A DNA stretch of 64,000 nt from Bacteroidales bacterium (GCA_012519425.1 JAAYQF010000093.1:1-64000); one strand, 5' to 3'. Numbered from the stretch's first letter, positions 7,147 through 17,397 are shown. Numbers and translations are program-made. The notes: generated from the letters alone by a model not told the origin.

Positions 7147-8904
7147 TCACACCTTTCTCTCTACATACTTCGTATGCAACAAGTCGTGGGACAATGCTCC
7201 CAGCGGCTCTTTCAGGAAATGATCGTAAAGGTATTTGATCTCAGGATTCTCATGCGATTTGCGAATGAATTTATGAGAGTCTTCTGCATAGATTGACTCA
7301 GCACGTTTCGTCCTGATTTCTGTATTTGTGGGTATAGGTTGACCGCCACCACCCAAACATCCACCGGGACAAGTCATCACCTCAATAAAAGCATAGGGGG
7401 ATGTGCCGTTTTCAATTTGTTCCAATAAAATCCGGGCATTCTTGAGTGTATGGGCTACTGCTACTTTCAATATTGTACCATTGATGTTGATATCAGCTTC
7501 ACGTATACCTTCCATTCCCCTAACTGCAGTTAAATTAACATCTTCCAAAGTTTCGCCTGTCAGAATTTCATAAGCAGTCCGCAAAGCGGCTTCCATCACG
7601 CCACCGGTAGCTCCGAAAATTACAGCAGCACCAGTGGATGTTCCGAGCGGATTATCAAAATCTTCTGCAGGCAAAGACCTAAAGTCTATGCCAACCTCCT
7701 TGAACATTCTGCCTAATTCCCTGGTGGTCAACACATGATCCACATCATAAAAACGATCTTCCGCCGTCAGCTTCATTTTCTTTTTCCAATAATCGAAGGC
7801 ACCATCCATCTCAGGACGTTGAGCTTCGTACTTTTTCGCTGTACAGGGCATCACTGAAACCACCACCATATCACGCGGGTCGATGCCTGCCTGCTCTGCA
7901 TAATAAGTTTTGGCAATGGCACCAAACATTTGCTGGGGTGACTTACAAGTAGAAAGATGAGGCAAAGATTTAGGGAAGAAATGTTCGATGAATTTAATCC
8001 ATCCCGGTGAGCAGGAAGTGATCATCGGCAACTTTCCATTGTTTTTTATGCGATGGATCAATTCATTGCCTTCTTCAATAATGGTCAGGTCGGCGGTAAA
8101 GTTTGTATCAAACACCTTGGAAAATCCCAAACGACGCAGTCCGGCCACCATTTTCCCCGTTACCAAACTTCCGGAAGGCATACCCATTTCCTCACCTATA
8201 CCTACACGAACGGCCGGCGCAGTTTGTACGACCACAACTTTTTCAGGATCATGAATGGCTTCCCAAACTTGGTTGACATGACTTTTTTCAACTATGGCAC
8301 CGGTCGGACAAACCAATGCGCACTGACCGCAATTGGTACAATCCACCAAACCCAATCCCATATCCATAAAGGTGGATATTTTGGTTTTTTGTCCCCTGCC
8401 GGAAAAATCAATGGCACTAACGGTTTGCATTTCTTTGCATACCGCCACACATCTGCCGCAAAGAATACATTTTTCAGGATCACGTATCAGTGAAAGCGAG
8501 GAATAATCTCTCTCCAATTGCCTGGGTCTGGTACGAGGTAATCTTCTTTCGTGGATACCAAAATCATAAGTGATCTGCTGCAACTCACAACGCTGATTAC
8601 GCTCGCAAGTTTGACAATCCAGGGGATGATTTGCCAACAACAACTCCACATTCATCTTACGTGCTTGCAAAACACGGGCATTGTTAGTTGTAATTTCCAT
8701 GCCATCGGTAACCTTTGTAATGCAGGAGCGCAGCAGTGATTTAGCACCTTTTACTTCCACCACACATACCCCACAAGACGCATTACCGGAAACATCTTTC
8801 ATATAACACAAAGACGGAATTCTGATACCAGCCTGCATACATGCCTGCCAAATGGTCATTCCTTCTTGAACTTCATATGGTTTATTATCTATAAAGACTT
8901 GCAT
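7147..8904 (-). CDS. hydA: [FeFe]-hydrogenase catalytic subunit HydA
   Basis: Protein of 585 residues carrying the H2-forming or H2-oxidising H-cluster. The domains run in order: N-terminal [2Fe-2S] (Cys33, 44, 47, 61); a His-ligated [4Fe-4S] (His93, Cys97, 100, 106); two [4Fe-4S] ferredoxin motifs (Cys146/149/152/156 and Cys189/192/195/199); then the H-cluster domain with TSCSPGW (Cys298), MPCTAKKYE (Cys354) and TCPGGC (Cys512, Cys516). All H-cluster cysteines are present. The first motif has Ser-Pro-Gly in place of the classic Cys-Pro-Ala, as in many multimeric hydrogenases. A short C-terminal SSU-like tail ends the protein. It is the last gene of hydCBA, 29 bases after hydB. The maturases HydE, HydF and HydG are not in the window. 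Confidence 0.95.
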   Translation of the reverse strand: MQVFIDNKPYEVQEGMTIWQACMQAGIRIPSLCYMKDVSGNASCGVCVVEVKGAKSLLRSCITKVTDGMEITTNNARVLQARKMNVELLLANHPLDCQTCERNQRCELQQITYDFGIHERRLPRTRPRQLERDYSSLSLIRDPEKCILCGRCVAVCKEMQTVSAIDFSGRGQKTKISTFMDMGLGLVDCTNCGQCALVCPTGAIVEKSHVNQVWEAIHDPEKVVVVQTAPAVRVGIGEEMGMPSGSLVTGKMVAGLRRLGFSKVFDTNFTADLTIIEEGNELIHRIKNNGKLPMITSCSPGWIKFIEHFFPKSLPHLSTCKSPQQMFGAIAKTYYAEQAGIDPRDMVVVSVMPCTAKKYEAQRPEMDGAFDYWKKKMKLTAEDRFYDVDHVLTTRELGRMFKEVGIDFRSLPAEDFDNPLGTSTGAAVIFGATGGVMEAALRTAYEILTGETLEDVNLTAVRGMEGIREADININGTILKVAVAHTLKNARILLEQIENGTSPYAFIEVMTCPGGCLGGGGQPIPTNTEIRTKRAESIYAEDSHKFIRKSHENPEIKYLYDHFLKEPLGALSHDLLHTKYVERKV

Positions 8905-8933
8905 AGTATCTATTTTTAATATTTTGCATGATA

Positions 8934-11900
8934 TTATTCGTCACAACGTACATCGCACCTCAAACAACGACTTACCTCGTTCAGGGCTTGCTGGCCGGTA
9001 TAACCGCAATCTACCTCCACAAAACTCCCTACCCTATCTCTTACATCCAACTTATAAGATACGTTCTTGGGAGATTTCTTCAGACCTTCAGGAACTACAT
9101 TCCTGTAGTCAAACTTCTTATACAACAGGTGATAGCGTTTTTCCTGCATCAAATCAAAGTCGATAGCTTCCACCGCTCTTTTGGCCATACCCATTGCTTC
9201 GGCAGCAGTTGAAGGGCCGGTTACTGCATCCCCACCGGCATAAATTTTAGCCTTGGTAGTTTGCTGTGTCAATGGATTGATCTTAATTCTTCCACCCCGG
9301 GAAGCTATTTTTAAACCTCCAGCTTTCCATGAATCAGAATCTACCGTTTCACCAATTGCCAACACAATTGCCTCGCAGGGTATTTCATCAAACTTGCCGG
9401 TCTTGACGGGTTTCCTTCTGCCCGATGTATCTATTCCACCGCAGGTCATCAGTTCTACCTTCAAGCCTTTCACCTGATTATCAGCATCAACCATCACCTC
9501 TGCCGGTGCAGACATAAAATGGAATCTGATACCTTCGGCTTCTGCCTCTCTGATTTCAGCATCATTGGCAGGCATATCACACTTTTCACGACGGTAAACC
9601 ACTGTAACATCCTTGCGGTATCTCCAAAGGCTCCGGGCAACGTCTATGGCCACATTACCACCACCCACCACAACTATTTTCCACGCGGCAGGTGGCTCAT
9701 TACCCAGAGCGAACGATTTCAGCAGTTCCGTTCCCGAATAAACGCCCCTGGCATCTTCACCCGGTATATTCAACCCCATCTCTTTCCATGCACCGATAGC
9801 GACATAAATGGCATCATACTTAGCTTCCAATTGCTTCAATGAAATATCTTTACCAATGGTAGTATTTTGTTTGAATTCAACGCCCAACTTTCTGATCAGA
9901 TCTACTTCTTTCTTCAGCACCGCGTTGGGCAGGCGATAACGAGGAATACCATATCTTAACAGTCCACCCGGCTCGGGGAAAGAATCATAGATGACAACCT
10001 CATGCCCCAAACGGACTAAGTAGAATGCGGCAGTCAGACCGGCAGGACCGGCACCCACAATGGCAATCTTCTTACCCGTAGCAGGAAGTTTTTCTTTGAT
10101 CAATTGCCGGTAAATCACATTTTCCTTACCCAGCTGATACATGGTGTCAGCCAGGTAGCGGTGTATTTCTCCCTGAGAAACAGGTTCGTCTAACATTTCA
10201 CGGCGACAGCGCATCTGGCAGTGGAAGTGACAAATTCTGCCTATAGTCCCGGGAAGCGGATTGTCGCGCAAGGTCACCTCGAAAGCATCTTCAATGCGAT
10301 TTTCTTTTATTAATTCAATGTAGGCAGGAATATTCATGTGCAGAGGACAGGAATTTTCGCACAAAGCTAAAAAGAGGTCTTCACAAACACCTGCATAACA
10401 ACGTTTCTCATGGATATGTTCTTCATACTCATGTCTGAAATATTTCAGGGTCGTAAGGATAGGATTGGGAGCAGTCTGTCCCAGTCCGCAAATTGCCGTA
10501 TCCTTGATGGTCTGACTCAGCATTTCCAGCATGTTCAAATCCGCATTGGTTCCCTGCCCGCGCGTAATCTTGGTAAGTATCCTCAAAGCCTGTGTCAGGC
10601 CTTCACGGCAAGGCGTACATTTTCCACAAGATTCAGAAGCATTGAACTCCAAAAAGTAACGAGCCACATCAACCATACAGTTATCCTGGTCCATCACCAC
10701 CATACCGCCCGAACCCATGATAGCACCAATCTTGGCCAAAGATTCATAATCAACTGCAGTATTAAATAATTCCAAAGGAATGCATCCACCTGAGGGACCT
10801 CCTGTTTGAATAGCTTTTACTCTTTTAACGGTGCTGCCCGTACCCTCACCTATATCAAACACAAATTGATTGATAGTAGAACCCATGGGCATTTCCACCA
10901 GTCCGGTATTTTTTATCTTTCCTACCAATGAGAATACTTTGGTACCAGGACTCTTCTCCGTTCCTGTTTTGCGGAACCACTGTGCTCCCCTTTCGATGAT
11001 AACCGGAATATTGCACCAGGTTTCCACATTATTGATATTGGTAGGATAGCCGTATAAACCCTTGGCAGCAGGATAAGGAGGACGCGGAACGGGACGGCCT
11101 GCTTTTCCTTCTATGGAAGCGATCAAAGCCGTTTCTTCCCCACACACAAAAGCACCTGCGCCTTCTACAAAATCAAACTTAAATTTAAAATCCGTTCCCA
11201 ATATCCTATCCCCTATCAACCCTAAAGCTTCTGCTTGCTTTTGAGCTTTTTCCAATCTCTCTACTGCCAAAGGATATTCAGCGCGAATATAGGCTATGCC
11301 CTCATCAGCACCCATGGCATAAGCAGCTATCATCATACCTTCTATAATGGAGTGAGGATCGCTTTCAATTTCATTGCGGTTCATGTAAGCTCCCGGGTCA
11401 CCCTCATCGGCATTACAAATAATGTATTTTTTTTCGCTTTCGTTTTTCTTCATCAACTCCCATTTCACACCTGTGGGGAAACCTGCACCACCGCGACCGC
11501 GCATGCCGGAATTTTTCACTTCAGCGATGATGTCATCGGGCGTCATTCCGGAAAGCACCTTGAATAATGCACGGTATCCGCCGACGGCCAGATAATCTTC
11601 AATGGATTCCGGATTTATCAGACCTGCATTGCGCAGGACGATTTTTTTCTGACCCTTGAAAAAAGGAATTTCATTCCACAAAGGATATTTCTCGTAACCT
11701 GTGCCGTATTGCACCTGAGAGGTAATAAAATCCCAGCTCTCGATGCGACACAACACCTTGCGGCCGTATATCTTACCGGACATACCGCCATCTAAAATTT
11801 TAATTACATCTTTGGCATTCACACGGGCATACACCAACAAAGGTTTGCCCGGCTGATAGAGCGTAACCAATGGTTCTTCTGCACAGAAGCCAAAGCAACC

Positions 11901-12089
11901 CGTGGGTTTAATGATGCAATCATACTTACGTTTGGCCGCATGCTTTTGCAAAGTTTCATAAAGCACATCAGCACCATTTCCGATGCCGCAAGTTCCCATT
12001 CCCACCATTACCACAGGTACATCCGGCAGGATATTTTTCTTCAGGGAACTGCTGAATTGTTCAAAGTTATTTAGATTGATCTTTTGCAT
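8934..12089 (-). CDS. hydB: HydB: NuoF-like diaphorase fused to GltD/NfnB-like NADPH oxidoreductase
   Basis: Protein of 1,051 residues in two halves. Residues 1-560 are HydB/NuoF: a thioredoxin-like [2Fe-2S] domain (Cys34, 65, 69), the FMN/NADH site GRGGAGFPTG (198-207), an SLBB domain, and the [4Fe-4S] motif SCGKCTPC (487-494). In place of the usual small ferredoxin tail, residues about 560-1051 are a GltD/NfnB-like unit. This has an N-terminal Cys-rich double [4Fe-4S] domain (Cys564, 569, 577, 581, 620, 624, 628), an FAD site GAGPAGLTAA (from 679), and a second nucleotide site GGGNVAID (809-816) followed by VYRR (831-834), the signature I associate with NADP(H). The protein ends in a CLRCDVRC cysteine motif. 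The start overlaps hydC by 23 bases. The fusion suggests that NADP(H) also exchanges electrons with the complex (inference). Confidence 0.92.
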   Translation of the reverse strand: MQKINLNNFEQFSSSLKKNILPDVPVVMVGMGTCGIGNGADVLYETLQKHAAKRKYDCIIKPTGCFGFCAEEPLVTLYQPGKPLLVYARVNAKDVIKILDGGMSGKIYGRKVLCRIESWDFITSQVQYGTGYEKYPLWNEIPFFKGQKKIVLRNAGLINPESIEDYLAVGGYRALFKVLSGMTPDDIIAEVKNSGMRGRGGAGFPTGVKWELMKKNESEKKYIICNADEGDPGAYMNRNEIESDPHSIIEGMMIAAYAMGADEGIAYIRAEYPLAVERLEKAQKQAEALGLIGDRILGTDFKFKFDFVEGAGAFVCGEETALIASIEGKAGRPVPRPPYPAAKGLYGYPTNINNVETWCNIPVIIERGAQWFRKTGTEKSPGTKVFSLVGKIKNTGLVEMPMGSTINQFVFDIGEGTGSTVKRVKAIQTGGPSGGCIPLELFNTAVDYESLAKIGAIMGSGGMVVMDQDNCMVDVARYFLEFNASESCGKCTPCREGLTQALRILTKITRGQGTNADLNMLEMLSQTIKDTAICGLGQTAPNPILTTLKYFRHEYEEHIHEKRCYAGVCEDLFLALCENSCPLHMNIPAYIELIKENRIEDAFEVTLRDNPLPGTIGRICHFHCQMRCRREMLDEPVSQGEIHRYLADTMYQLGKENVIYRQLIKEKLPATGKKIAIVGAGPAGLTAAFYLVRLGHEVVIYDSFPEPGGLLRYGIPRYRLPNAVLKKEVDLIRKLGVEFKQNTTIGKDISLKQLEAKYDAIYVAIGAWKEMGLNIPGEDARGVYSGTELLKSFALGNEPPAAWKIVVVGGGNVAIDVARSLWRYRKDVTVVYRREKCDMPANDAEIREAEAEGIRFHFMSAPAEVMVDADNQVKGLKVELMTCGGIDTSGRRKPVKTGKFDEIPCEAIVLAIGETVDSDSWKAGGLKIASRGGRIKINPLTQQTTKAKIYAGGDAVTGPSTAAEAMGMAKRAVEAIDFDLMQEKRYHLLYKKFDYRNVVPEGLKKSPKNVSYKLDVRDRVGSFVEVDCGYTGQQALNEVSRCLRCDVRCDE

Positions 12090-12600
12090 ATGAGGAAGAT
12101 TTTACTTTTTTCAAAATTTTCAGCAACTTAGGTGCATTCACATAACTGTGAATAACCCCATCAACCGCAACTACCGGTGCTTGTGCACATTGTCCGAAAC
12201 AGGCAACCGTACGGATGGTAAACTCATTGTCAGGCGTCGTGTAGCTTGGTTCGGTTTCATCAAACTCATAACGGAAACCCAAAATTTGCCCCACGCTGTT
12301 GAGCAGTTCACGTGAACCCTTGGTGTGACAAGCGGTACCGCGACAAACAACTATCGTATGCCTTCCCTGAGGCTTTAAATTAAAAAATGAATAAAAAGTA
12401 GCAACGCTATATACCTGAGTGGCAGGCACATTTAATTTTTTGGCTACTTGCAACAAGGTTTTTTGTGGAAGAAATTTCAAAGGATTGGCTTCCTGAACGG
12501 CTTCCAGGGTTGAGAGTAGAACACCGGGACTGCCCTTGTACTTTCTGACTATCTCGTCAAGTACTTTCTCTTCAACCACATAAGGAGTAAGTGTGTCCAT
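12067..12600 (-). CDS. hydC: HydC / NuoE-like [2Fe-2S] subunit
   Basis: Protein of 177 residues, typical of NuoE/HydC. The N-terminal helical part is followed by a thioredoxin-like fold with a [2Fe-2S] cluster bound by Cys86 and Cys91 (CRGTACH) and Cys134 and Cys138 (CFGQC). It passes electrons in NADH- and ferredoxin-linked hydrogenases. It is the first gene of the hydCBA operon, and its 3' end overlaps hydB by 23 bases, which suggests translational coupling. A TACATTTG -7 box lies upstream at 12689-12696 on the minus strand. Confidence 0.93.
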   Translation of the reverse strand: MDTLTPYVVEEKVLDEIVRKYKGSPGVLLSTLEAVQEANPLKFLPQKTLLQVAKKLNVPATQVYSVATFYSFFNLKPQGRHTIVVCRGTACHTKGSRELLNSVGQILGFRYEFDETEPSYTTPDNEFTIRTVACFGQCAQAPVVAVDGVIHSYVNAPKLLKILKKVKSSSYAKDQSK

Positions 12601-12688
12601 ATGCTTATCAGATTTGAGTTAATAATTTGATCTTTTAAAAATAGAAATAAATAAGTCGGGCCTATTTACACTAAATTGTTATTGTTTG

Positions 12689-12696
12689 CAAATGTA
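12689..12696 (-). promoter_or_regulatory. Putative -7 box of the hydCBA operon
   Basis: Minus strand TACATTTG matches TAnnTTTG. No TTTG -33 box stands at the usual distance, so the promoter may be weak or need an activator. It gives a leader of about 80 bases before hydC. Confidence 0.45.
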
Positions 12697-12763
12697 ACAT
12701 TTAAATTACATATAATTACACGATTTAACATTTAATTGGTGATTTTTTTCCTTAATAAAGAAA

Positions 12764-12791
12764 AGAGGCTATCTCGTTTGAGACAGCCTCT
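12764..12791 (-). terminator. Terminator of groSL
   Basis: A 12-base stem with one mismatch, AGAGGCTATCTC (12764-12775) / GAGACAGCCTCT (12780-12791), has a four-base loop. In the minus direction it is followed by a T-rich run. It lies 23 bases after the groL stop codon. Confidence 0.85.
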
Positions 12792-12813
12792 TCTATATGA
12801 GCGGGTTATGAAA

Positions 12814-14445
12814 TTACATCATACCACCCATTCCTCCGCCCATCGGCATTTGTGCCATGGGTTCGTCTTCTTTCTTCTCCACAAGAACACATTCGGTAGT
12901 TAAGAACATACCTGCGATGGAAGCAGCATTTTCCAATGCTACCCGCGCTACTTTAGCAGGATCTACTACCCCTGCAGCAAAGAGATTTTCATAAGTCTCG
13001 GTACGAGCGTTGAAACCAAAATCTGCTTTACCTTCCATTACCTTTTGAACCACTACCGCACCTTCTTTTCCTGCATTATCTACAATCTGGCGCAAAGGTT
13101 CTTCAATAGCGCGTTTGATGATATCAATACCTGTTGCTTCATCATCATTAGCCGCCTTCAGCGAAGCCAAAGACTCGATGGCTCTGATGTAGGCAACACC
13201 ACCACCGGGAACGATTCCTTCTTCAATTGCGGCACGTGTTGCACTCAAAGCATCGTCCACGCGGTCTTTCTTTTCTTTCATTTCTACTTCTGATGCAGCA
13301 CCAACATATAGTACAGCCACACCACCGGCTAACTTAGCCAGACGTTCTTGCAGTTTTTCGCGGTCATAATCGGAAGTAGTAGTTTCAATCTGTGCCTTGA
13401 TCTGTCCTATCCGCTTGTTGATAGCATCTTTCTTACCCAAGCCGTTTACGATTACAGTATTGTCTTTATCTACTGTTACTTTTTCAGCAGAACCCATCAT
13501 ATCCAAGGTAGCTTTTTCCAAAGCAATTCCTTTTTCCTCAGAAATAACCACACCACCTGTCAGAATGGCAATATCTTCCAACATTTCCTTGCGACGATCG
13601 CCAAAACCCGGAGCTTTCACTGCACAAATTTTTAGCGAACTACGTAAACGGTTCACCACCAAAGTGGTCAGTGCTTCTGATTCAACATCTTCAGCAATAA
13701 TCAAGAACGGACGACCAGACTGTACAGCCGGTTCCAGGATAGGAAGCAGTTCTTTTAAATTACTGATTTTCTTATCATAAATAAGGATATAAGGTTTCTC
13801 CATTTCCACTTCCATCTTTTCAGTATTGGTCACAAAATACGGAGAGATATAACCCCTGTCGAACTGCATACCTTCCACCACATCAATGTGGGTATCAGTA
13901 CCTTTTGCCTCTTCAATGGTAATTACGCCGTCTTTGGAAACTTTCCTCATAGCATCGGCTATCAAAGCACCGATTGTTTCGTCGTTGTTGGCAGAAATAG
14001 TTGCTACCTGCTCAATCTTATTATAGTCGTCTCCAACCGATTGGGCTTGCTTAGCAATGCTTTCAACTACTTTGGCAACAGCCTTATCTATTCCCCTCTT
14101 CAAATCCATGGGGTTGGCACCGGCGGTTACGTTTTTTAAACCAACATTAACGATGGACTGTGCCAGTACAGTTGCTGTCGTTGTGCCATCACCGGCATCA
14201 TCACCGGTTTTGGAAGCTACCTCCTTGACCAATTGTGCACCGAGATTCTGGAATGAGTCTTCCAGATCGACTTCTTTAGCAACGGTAACACCGTCTTTGG
14301 TAATTTGGGGTGCACCAAATTTCTTCTCTATAATTACATTTCTTCCTTTAGGTCCTAAAGTTACTTTTACTGCGTTAGCAATAGCGTCGACACCCTTCTT
14401 CAATTCTTCCCGGGCATCAATATCGAATAACATTTCTTTAGCCAT
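12814..14445 (-). CDS. groL: Chaperonin GroEL (60 kDa)
   Basis: Protein of 543 residues, full length for the family and co-linear with other GroEL proteins. It contains the ATP-binding loop [10 protein letters not shown] near residue 86 and ends in the usual Gly-Met-rich tail (MGGGMGGMM). It forms the double-ring folding chamber in the cytoplasm with GroES as lid. It is the second gene of groSL, 65 bases after groS, and ends at a strong hairpin terminator. Confidence 0.98.
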   Translation of the reverse strand: MAKEMLFDIDAREELKKGVDAIANAVKVTLGPKGRNVIIEKKFGAPQITKDGVTVAKEVDLEDSFQNLGAQLVKEVASKTGDDAGDGTTTATVLAQSIVNVGLKNVTAGANPMDLKRGIDKAVAKVVESIAKQAQSVGDDYNKIEQVATISANNDETIGALIADAMRKVSKDGVITIEEAKGTDTHIDVVEGMQFDRGYISPYFVTNTEKMEVEMEKPYILIYDKKISNLKELLPILEPAVQSGRPFLIIAEDVESEALTTLVVNRLRSSLKICAVKAPGFGDRRKEMLEDIAILTGGVVISEEKGIALEKATLDMMGSAEKVTVDKDNTVIVNGLGKKDAINKRIGQIKAQIETTTSDYDREKLQERLAKLAGGVAVLYVGAASEVEMKEKKDRVDDALSATRAAIEEGIVPGGGVAYIRAIESLASLKAANDDEATGIDIIKRAIEEPLRQIVDNAGKEGAVVVQKVMEGKADFGFNARTETYENLFAAGVVDPAKVARVALENAASIAGMFLTTECVLVEKKEDEPMAQMPMGGGMGGMM

Positions 14446-14510
14446 AATTCTATTTATTGTTTAACTAATTACTATTTTTACTGTTTAAAACTCTCCAATT
14501 ATACTGCTGA

Positions 14511-14780
14511 TCAGATAATTGCCAAGATATCGGATTGGCGCATGATCAGATATTTTTCTCCATCTAATTCCAACTCTGTACCTGCATATTTACCGTACAA
14601 AACAGTGTTACCAACAGCAACTTCCATTTGCTCGTCTTTGGTTCCTTTTCCAACTGCCAAAACTTCTCCTTTTAGTGGTTTTTCTTTTGCTGAATCCGGA
14701 ATGATAATTCCGCTTACTGTTTTCTCTTCAACCGGTGCAGGCTTTACCAATACACGGTCTCCCAATGGTTTAATGTTCAT
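14511..14780 (-). CDS. groS: Co-chaperonin GroES (10 kDa)
   Basis: Protein of 89 residues beginning [14 protein letters not shown], with the mobile loop around residues 18-30 ([11 protein letters not shown]) that docks to GroEL. It is the standard first gene of groSL. I found no CIRCE-type inverted repeat or clear TAnnTTTG box in the 127 bases upstream, so its control is not visible. Confidence 0.97.
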   Translation of the reverse strand: MNIKPLGDRVLVKPAPVEEKTVSGIIIPDSAKEKPLKGEVLAVGKGTKDEQMEVAVGNTVLYGKYAGTELELDGEKYLIMRQSDILAII

Positions 14781-14907
14781 AATTTTTTATGTTTTAAATT
14801 GATTAATATTAAAATTGACGGTCTGGTGCTATTCACAATTTATGCCAGGGGCAAGATTTGCAAATTTGTCATGGAAACAATGGGAGATTGCGGTCAAGTC
14901 CTATAAA

Positions 14908-15816
14908 TCACACTGCCAACTTGTCAGGATGCGCATGAATACGACACATCCATAACAGTTTGTACAAGTCGTAACAGAATAAGCTTGGGTTGGAGCTTTT
15001 CAGATTACGCTCCAGCATCTTTCTGGTCAGCTTAAACACAAGGTTAGCCGGACCGACCAATCGGTATTTTTTAAAACGTAAGAATGTTTGTAGTAACTTA
15101 GACTCCTGAGAGAGGAATGGATAATTTCCGGATTGATATAGTATATATAGATTTTTTACGCTTTCTGCTGTTTTTTTCAAAAAGGTGACATTATCATCAA
15201 GACCTTTATGGACAAGCGGATTATCTATTCTTTGAAAACTGTATCCTTGCTCATGCAGTGCGTGTCCAAACAAGGTGTCCTCATGACCATATCCTGAGAT
15301 TTTTTCATCAAACTGCACCTGATTGAACACGACTTTATCAATCAAAAAATTGAAGGTCGCAAAATTATTAAAACCTTGCTGATTCAATAAATAACCGGGA
15401 TTAGCTTCCCTTTGTCTGCCATATTTTAAACGCAGACTATAGGCAGGGTCATTATGAGTCGGATCATAAGCTGTACCGCCTATAACTACTGCACCATCTT
15501 TACAGAAAGGAAGATAATTTGCAATGAAATTTACGTTTTGCACCTCAGCATCGCAATCGGCAAAAAGTAAAAATTGATACTTTGCACTATCAGCCAATTG
15601 ATTCCGGGTTACTGACCTGCCTTTGTTCTTCGGACGGATAATATGTGAACAAAAACTTAAAGAATCAATCTGTTTATTCTCGTTTAAGAACTTGTTGGAA
15701 CCATCTTCCATTACAATGATCTCAAATTCAATATCCAGAGATATTGCCTGCCTGTGCAGCTCCCTGACCAAAGGGGCAACATTATAATTGTATGTAGGGA
15801 TTAAGATGGATAACAT
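14908..15816 (-). CDS. Family 2 glycosyltransferase
   Basis: Protein of 302 residues with a GT-A fold. The N-terminal ILIPTYN block, the nucleotide-sugar acidic pair near residues 37-38 (MEDGS), the metal-binding Asp87-Cys-Asp89 (FADCDAE), and the catalytic GYGHED motif (175-180) are all present. The last resembles the galactosyltransferase-type C-terminal domain. No membrane segment is seen. Donor and acceptor are unknown. It is a single gene, not set in a polysaccharide cluster, with a CAAAGATA (minus TATCTTTG) -7 box at 15888-15895. Confidence 0.88.
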   Translation of the reverse strand: MLSILIPTYNYNVAPLVRELHRQAISLDIEFEIIVMEDGSNKFLNENKQIDSLSFCSHIIRPKNKGRSVTRNQLADSAKYQFLLFADCDAEVQNVNFIANYLPFCKDGAVVIGGTAYDPTHNDPAYSLRLKYGRQREANPGYLLNQQGFNNFATFNFLIDKVVFNQVQFDEKISGYGHEDTLFGHALHEQGYSFQRIDNPLVHKGLDDNVTFLKKTAESVKNLYILYQSGNYPFLSQESKLLQTFLRFKKYRLVGPANLVFKLTRKMLERNLKSSNPSLFCYDLYKLLWMCRIHAHPDKLAV

Positions 15817-15887
15817 ATCCTTTTAACTGAGAAGGGGCTTTCTTTTAAAACAACAATTCAACCAAAAAACCGCAAAACACCTCCACG

Positions 15888-15895
15888 CAAAGATA
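15888..15895 (-). promoter_or_regulatory. Putative -7 box of the glycosyltransferase gene
   Basis: Minus strand TATCTTTG. The nearest upstream TTTG (plus strand CAAA 15908-15911) is only 12 bases away, shorter than the usual 17-23, so only the -7 box is convincing. Confidence 0.45.
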
Positions 15896-15995
15896 GACAA
15901 TTATTGCCAAAGCTCAAGCTGTTTAAAATGATGCATATATAAAACATAAAGTGTAAAAAAATCTTCATTCTAAGCCCGGGTCGATAAGTTTTTTG

Positions 15996-16003
15996 TAAAT
16001 TTG
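15996..16003 (+). promoter_or_regulatory. Putative -7 box of the MATE gene
   Basis: TAAATTTG matches TAnnTTTG and lies 44 bases before the ATG. No TTTG -33 box at the expected place. Confidence 0.45.
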
Positions 16004-16047
16004 CACTCGTTTCTCTGAAAAGCTACACGGGGAATACAACTATACGA

Positions 16048-17397
16048 ATGTCCACAGTTACAAATAAACTCAGCACTGAAAAAGTCGGCAAACTACTCTG
16101 GGAGTACTCTATCCCTTCTATTGTTGGGATGGTAGTCATGTCGCTTTATAATGTTGTTGACCGTATTTTTATTGGTCAGGGAGTGGGACCATTGGCTATT
16201 TCAGGACTGGCACTGACATTCCCGTTTATGATTTTACTAATGGCTTTCGGCTTATTGATAGGTGCGGGAGCCTCTTCCAGGATCTCCATCACCCTGGGTG
16301 AACAGGATCATGCCAAAGCAGAAAAAATTTTGGGTAATGCGCTGACATTAACTTTTCTCATCACAGGGTTTGCCTCCATACTTACCTTTGTCTTCATGGA
16401 AGATATTTTACGCTTATTCGGAGGTACGGATGAAACTGTTGGTTATGCAGAGGAGTACATGCGCATTATTGTTCCCGCCAACATTTTATCAGCATTACAC
16501 TTCGGATTCAACAGCATCATGCGCGCTACGGGGTTTCCCAGAAAAGCCATGTTGATCATGCTTGTCAGTGCCGTCACCAACATTATATTGGATGCACTTT
16601 TTATTTTTGTTTTCAACTGGGGTATCAAAGGGGCAGCCTGGGCTACTGTCATCTCCTATACGGTGGGTTGCGTGTGGGTGTTGAGTCATTTCTTTTTGCC
16701 CATATCTCTTGTACGATTCAAAAAAGAGGATTTGCGATTGGACAAGAAAATAGTCGGTTCAATTGTGAGCATTGGTATGTCTCCATTTAGCATGCAGTTA
16801 GCATCTAGCTTAGTGGTTGTTCTCATCAATACTACCCTGATAAAATATGGCGAAGATTTAGCCATCGGGGCATACGGAATCGTCAACAGCCTGACAATAA
16901 TGATTATTCAGATTGTATCAGGATTGAATAAAGGGGCTCAACCTATCATAGGCTATAATTATGGAGCCAGACAATATGACAGGGTGTTTAAAACACTGAA
17001 ACTTGCAATTGTCGCTGCGACTATTATAACCAGCTTGGGATTTTTAATGGGTATGTTTCTGTCAAAATCATCTGTTCATCTTTTTACGACAGACGAAGAA
17101 TTGATTGATATAGCTTCCAATGCTTTAAGAATAGTGATTCTCATGTTCCCCGTTGTCGGATTTCAAATTGTTATCAGTAATTTCTTCCAATCTGTCGGAA
17201 AGGCCAAGATATCTATCTTTTTAAGTTTGACAAGACAACTGATTTTCTTAGTGCCAAGCTTATTGATATTGCCGCGGATAATGGGTTTGAATGGAGCATG
17301 GGCATCGTTTCCCGTTGCCGACGGTTTGGCTGCTTTCGTTGCAGCTGTTACCCTGATATTATTTTACAGGAAGTTCAGAAGGTTTAAACGGCTTTAA
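16048..17397 (+). CDS. MATE family multidrug/Na+ (or H+) antiporter
   Basis: Protein of 449 residues, the usual MATE length, with about 12 hydrophobic segments in two related halves. The first half starts with KLLWEYSIPSIVGMVVMSLY and the second near residue 230 (KIVGSIVSIGMSPFSMQLAS). The conserved GLNKGAQPIIGYNYGA block (about 293-308) is typical. It sits in the inner membrane and exports cationic drugs or metabolites; the substrate is not predictable. Its last 14 bases overlap the 3' end of the convergent nadC gene. Confidence 0.92.
   Translation: MSTVTNKLSTEKVGKLLWEYSIPSIVGMVVMSLYNVVDRIFIGQGVGPLAISGLALTFPFMILLMAFGLLIGAGASSRISITLGEQDHAKAEKILGNALTLTFLITGFASILTFVFMEDILRLFGGTDETVGYAEEYMRIIVPANILSALHFGFNSIMRATGFPRKAMLIMLVSAVTNIILDALFIFVFNWGIKGAAWATVISYTVGCVWVLSHFFLPISLVRFKKEDLRLDKKIVGSIVSIGMSPFSMQLASSLVVVLINTTLIKYGEDLAIGAYGIVNSLTIMIIQIVSGLNKGAQPIIGYNYGARQYDRVFKTLKLAIVAATIITSLGFLMGMFLSKSSVHLFTTDEELIDIASNALRIVILMFPVVGFQIVISNFFQSVGKAKISIFLSLTRQLIFLVPSLLILPRIMGLNGAWASFPVADGLAAFVAAVTLILFYRKFRRFKRL

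Noticed and set aside
14781..14907. CIRCE-type heat-shock operator before groS
   Set aside because: TAGCAC occurs once but without the matching inverted arm.
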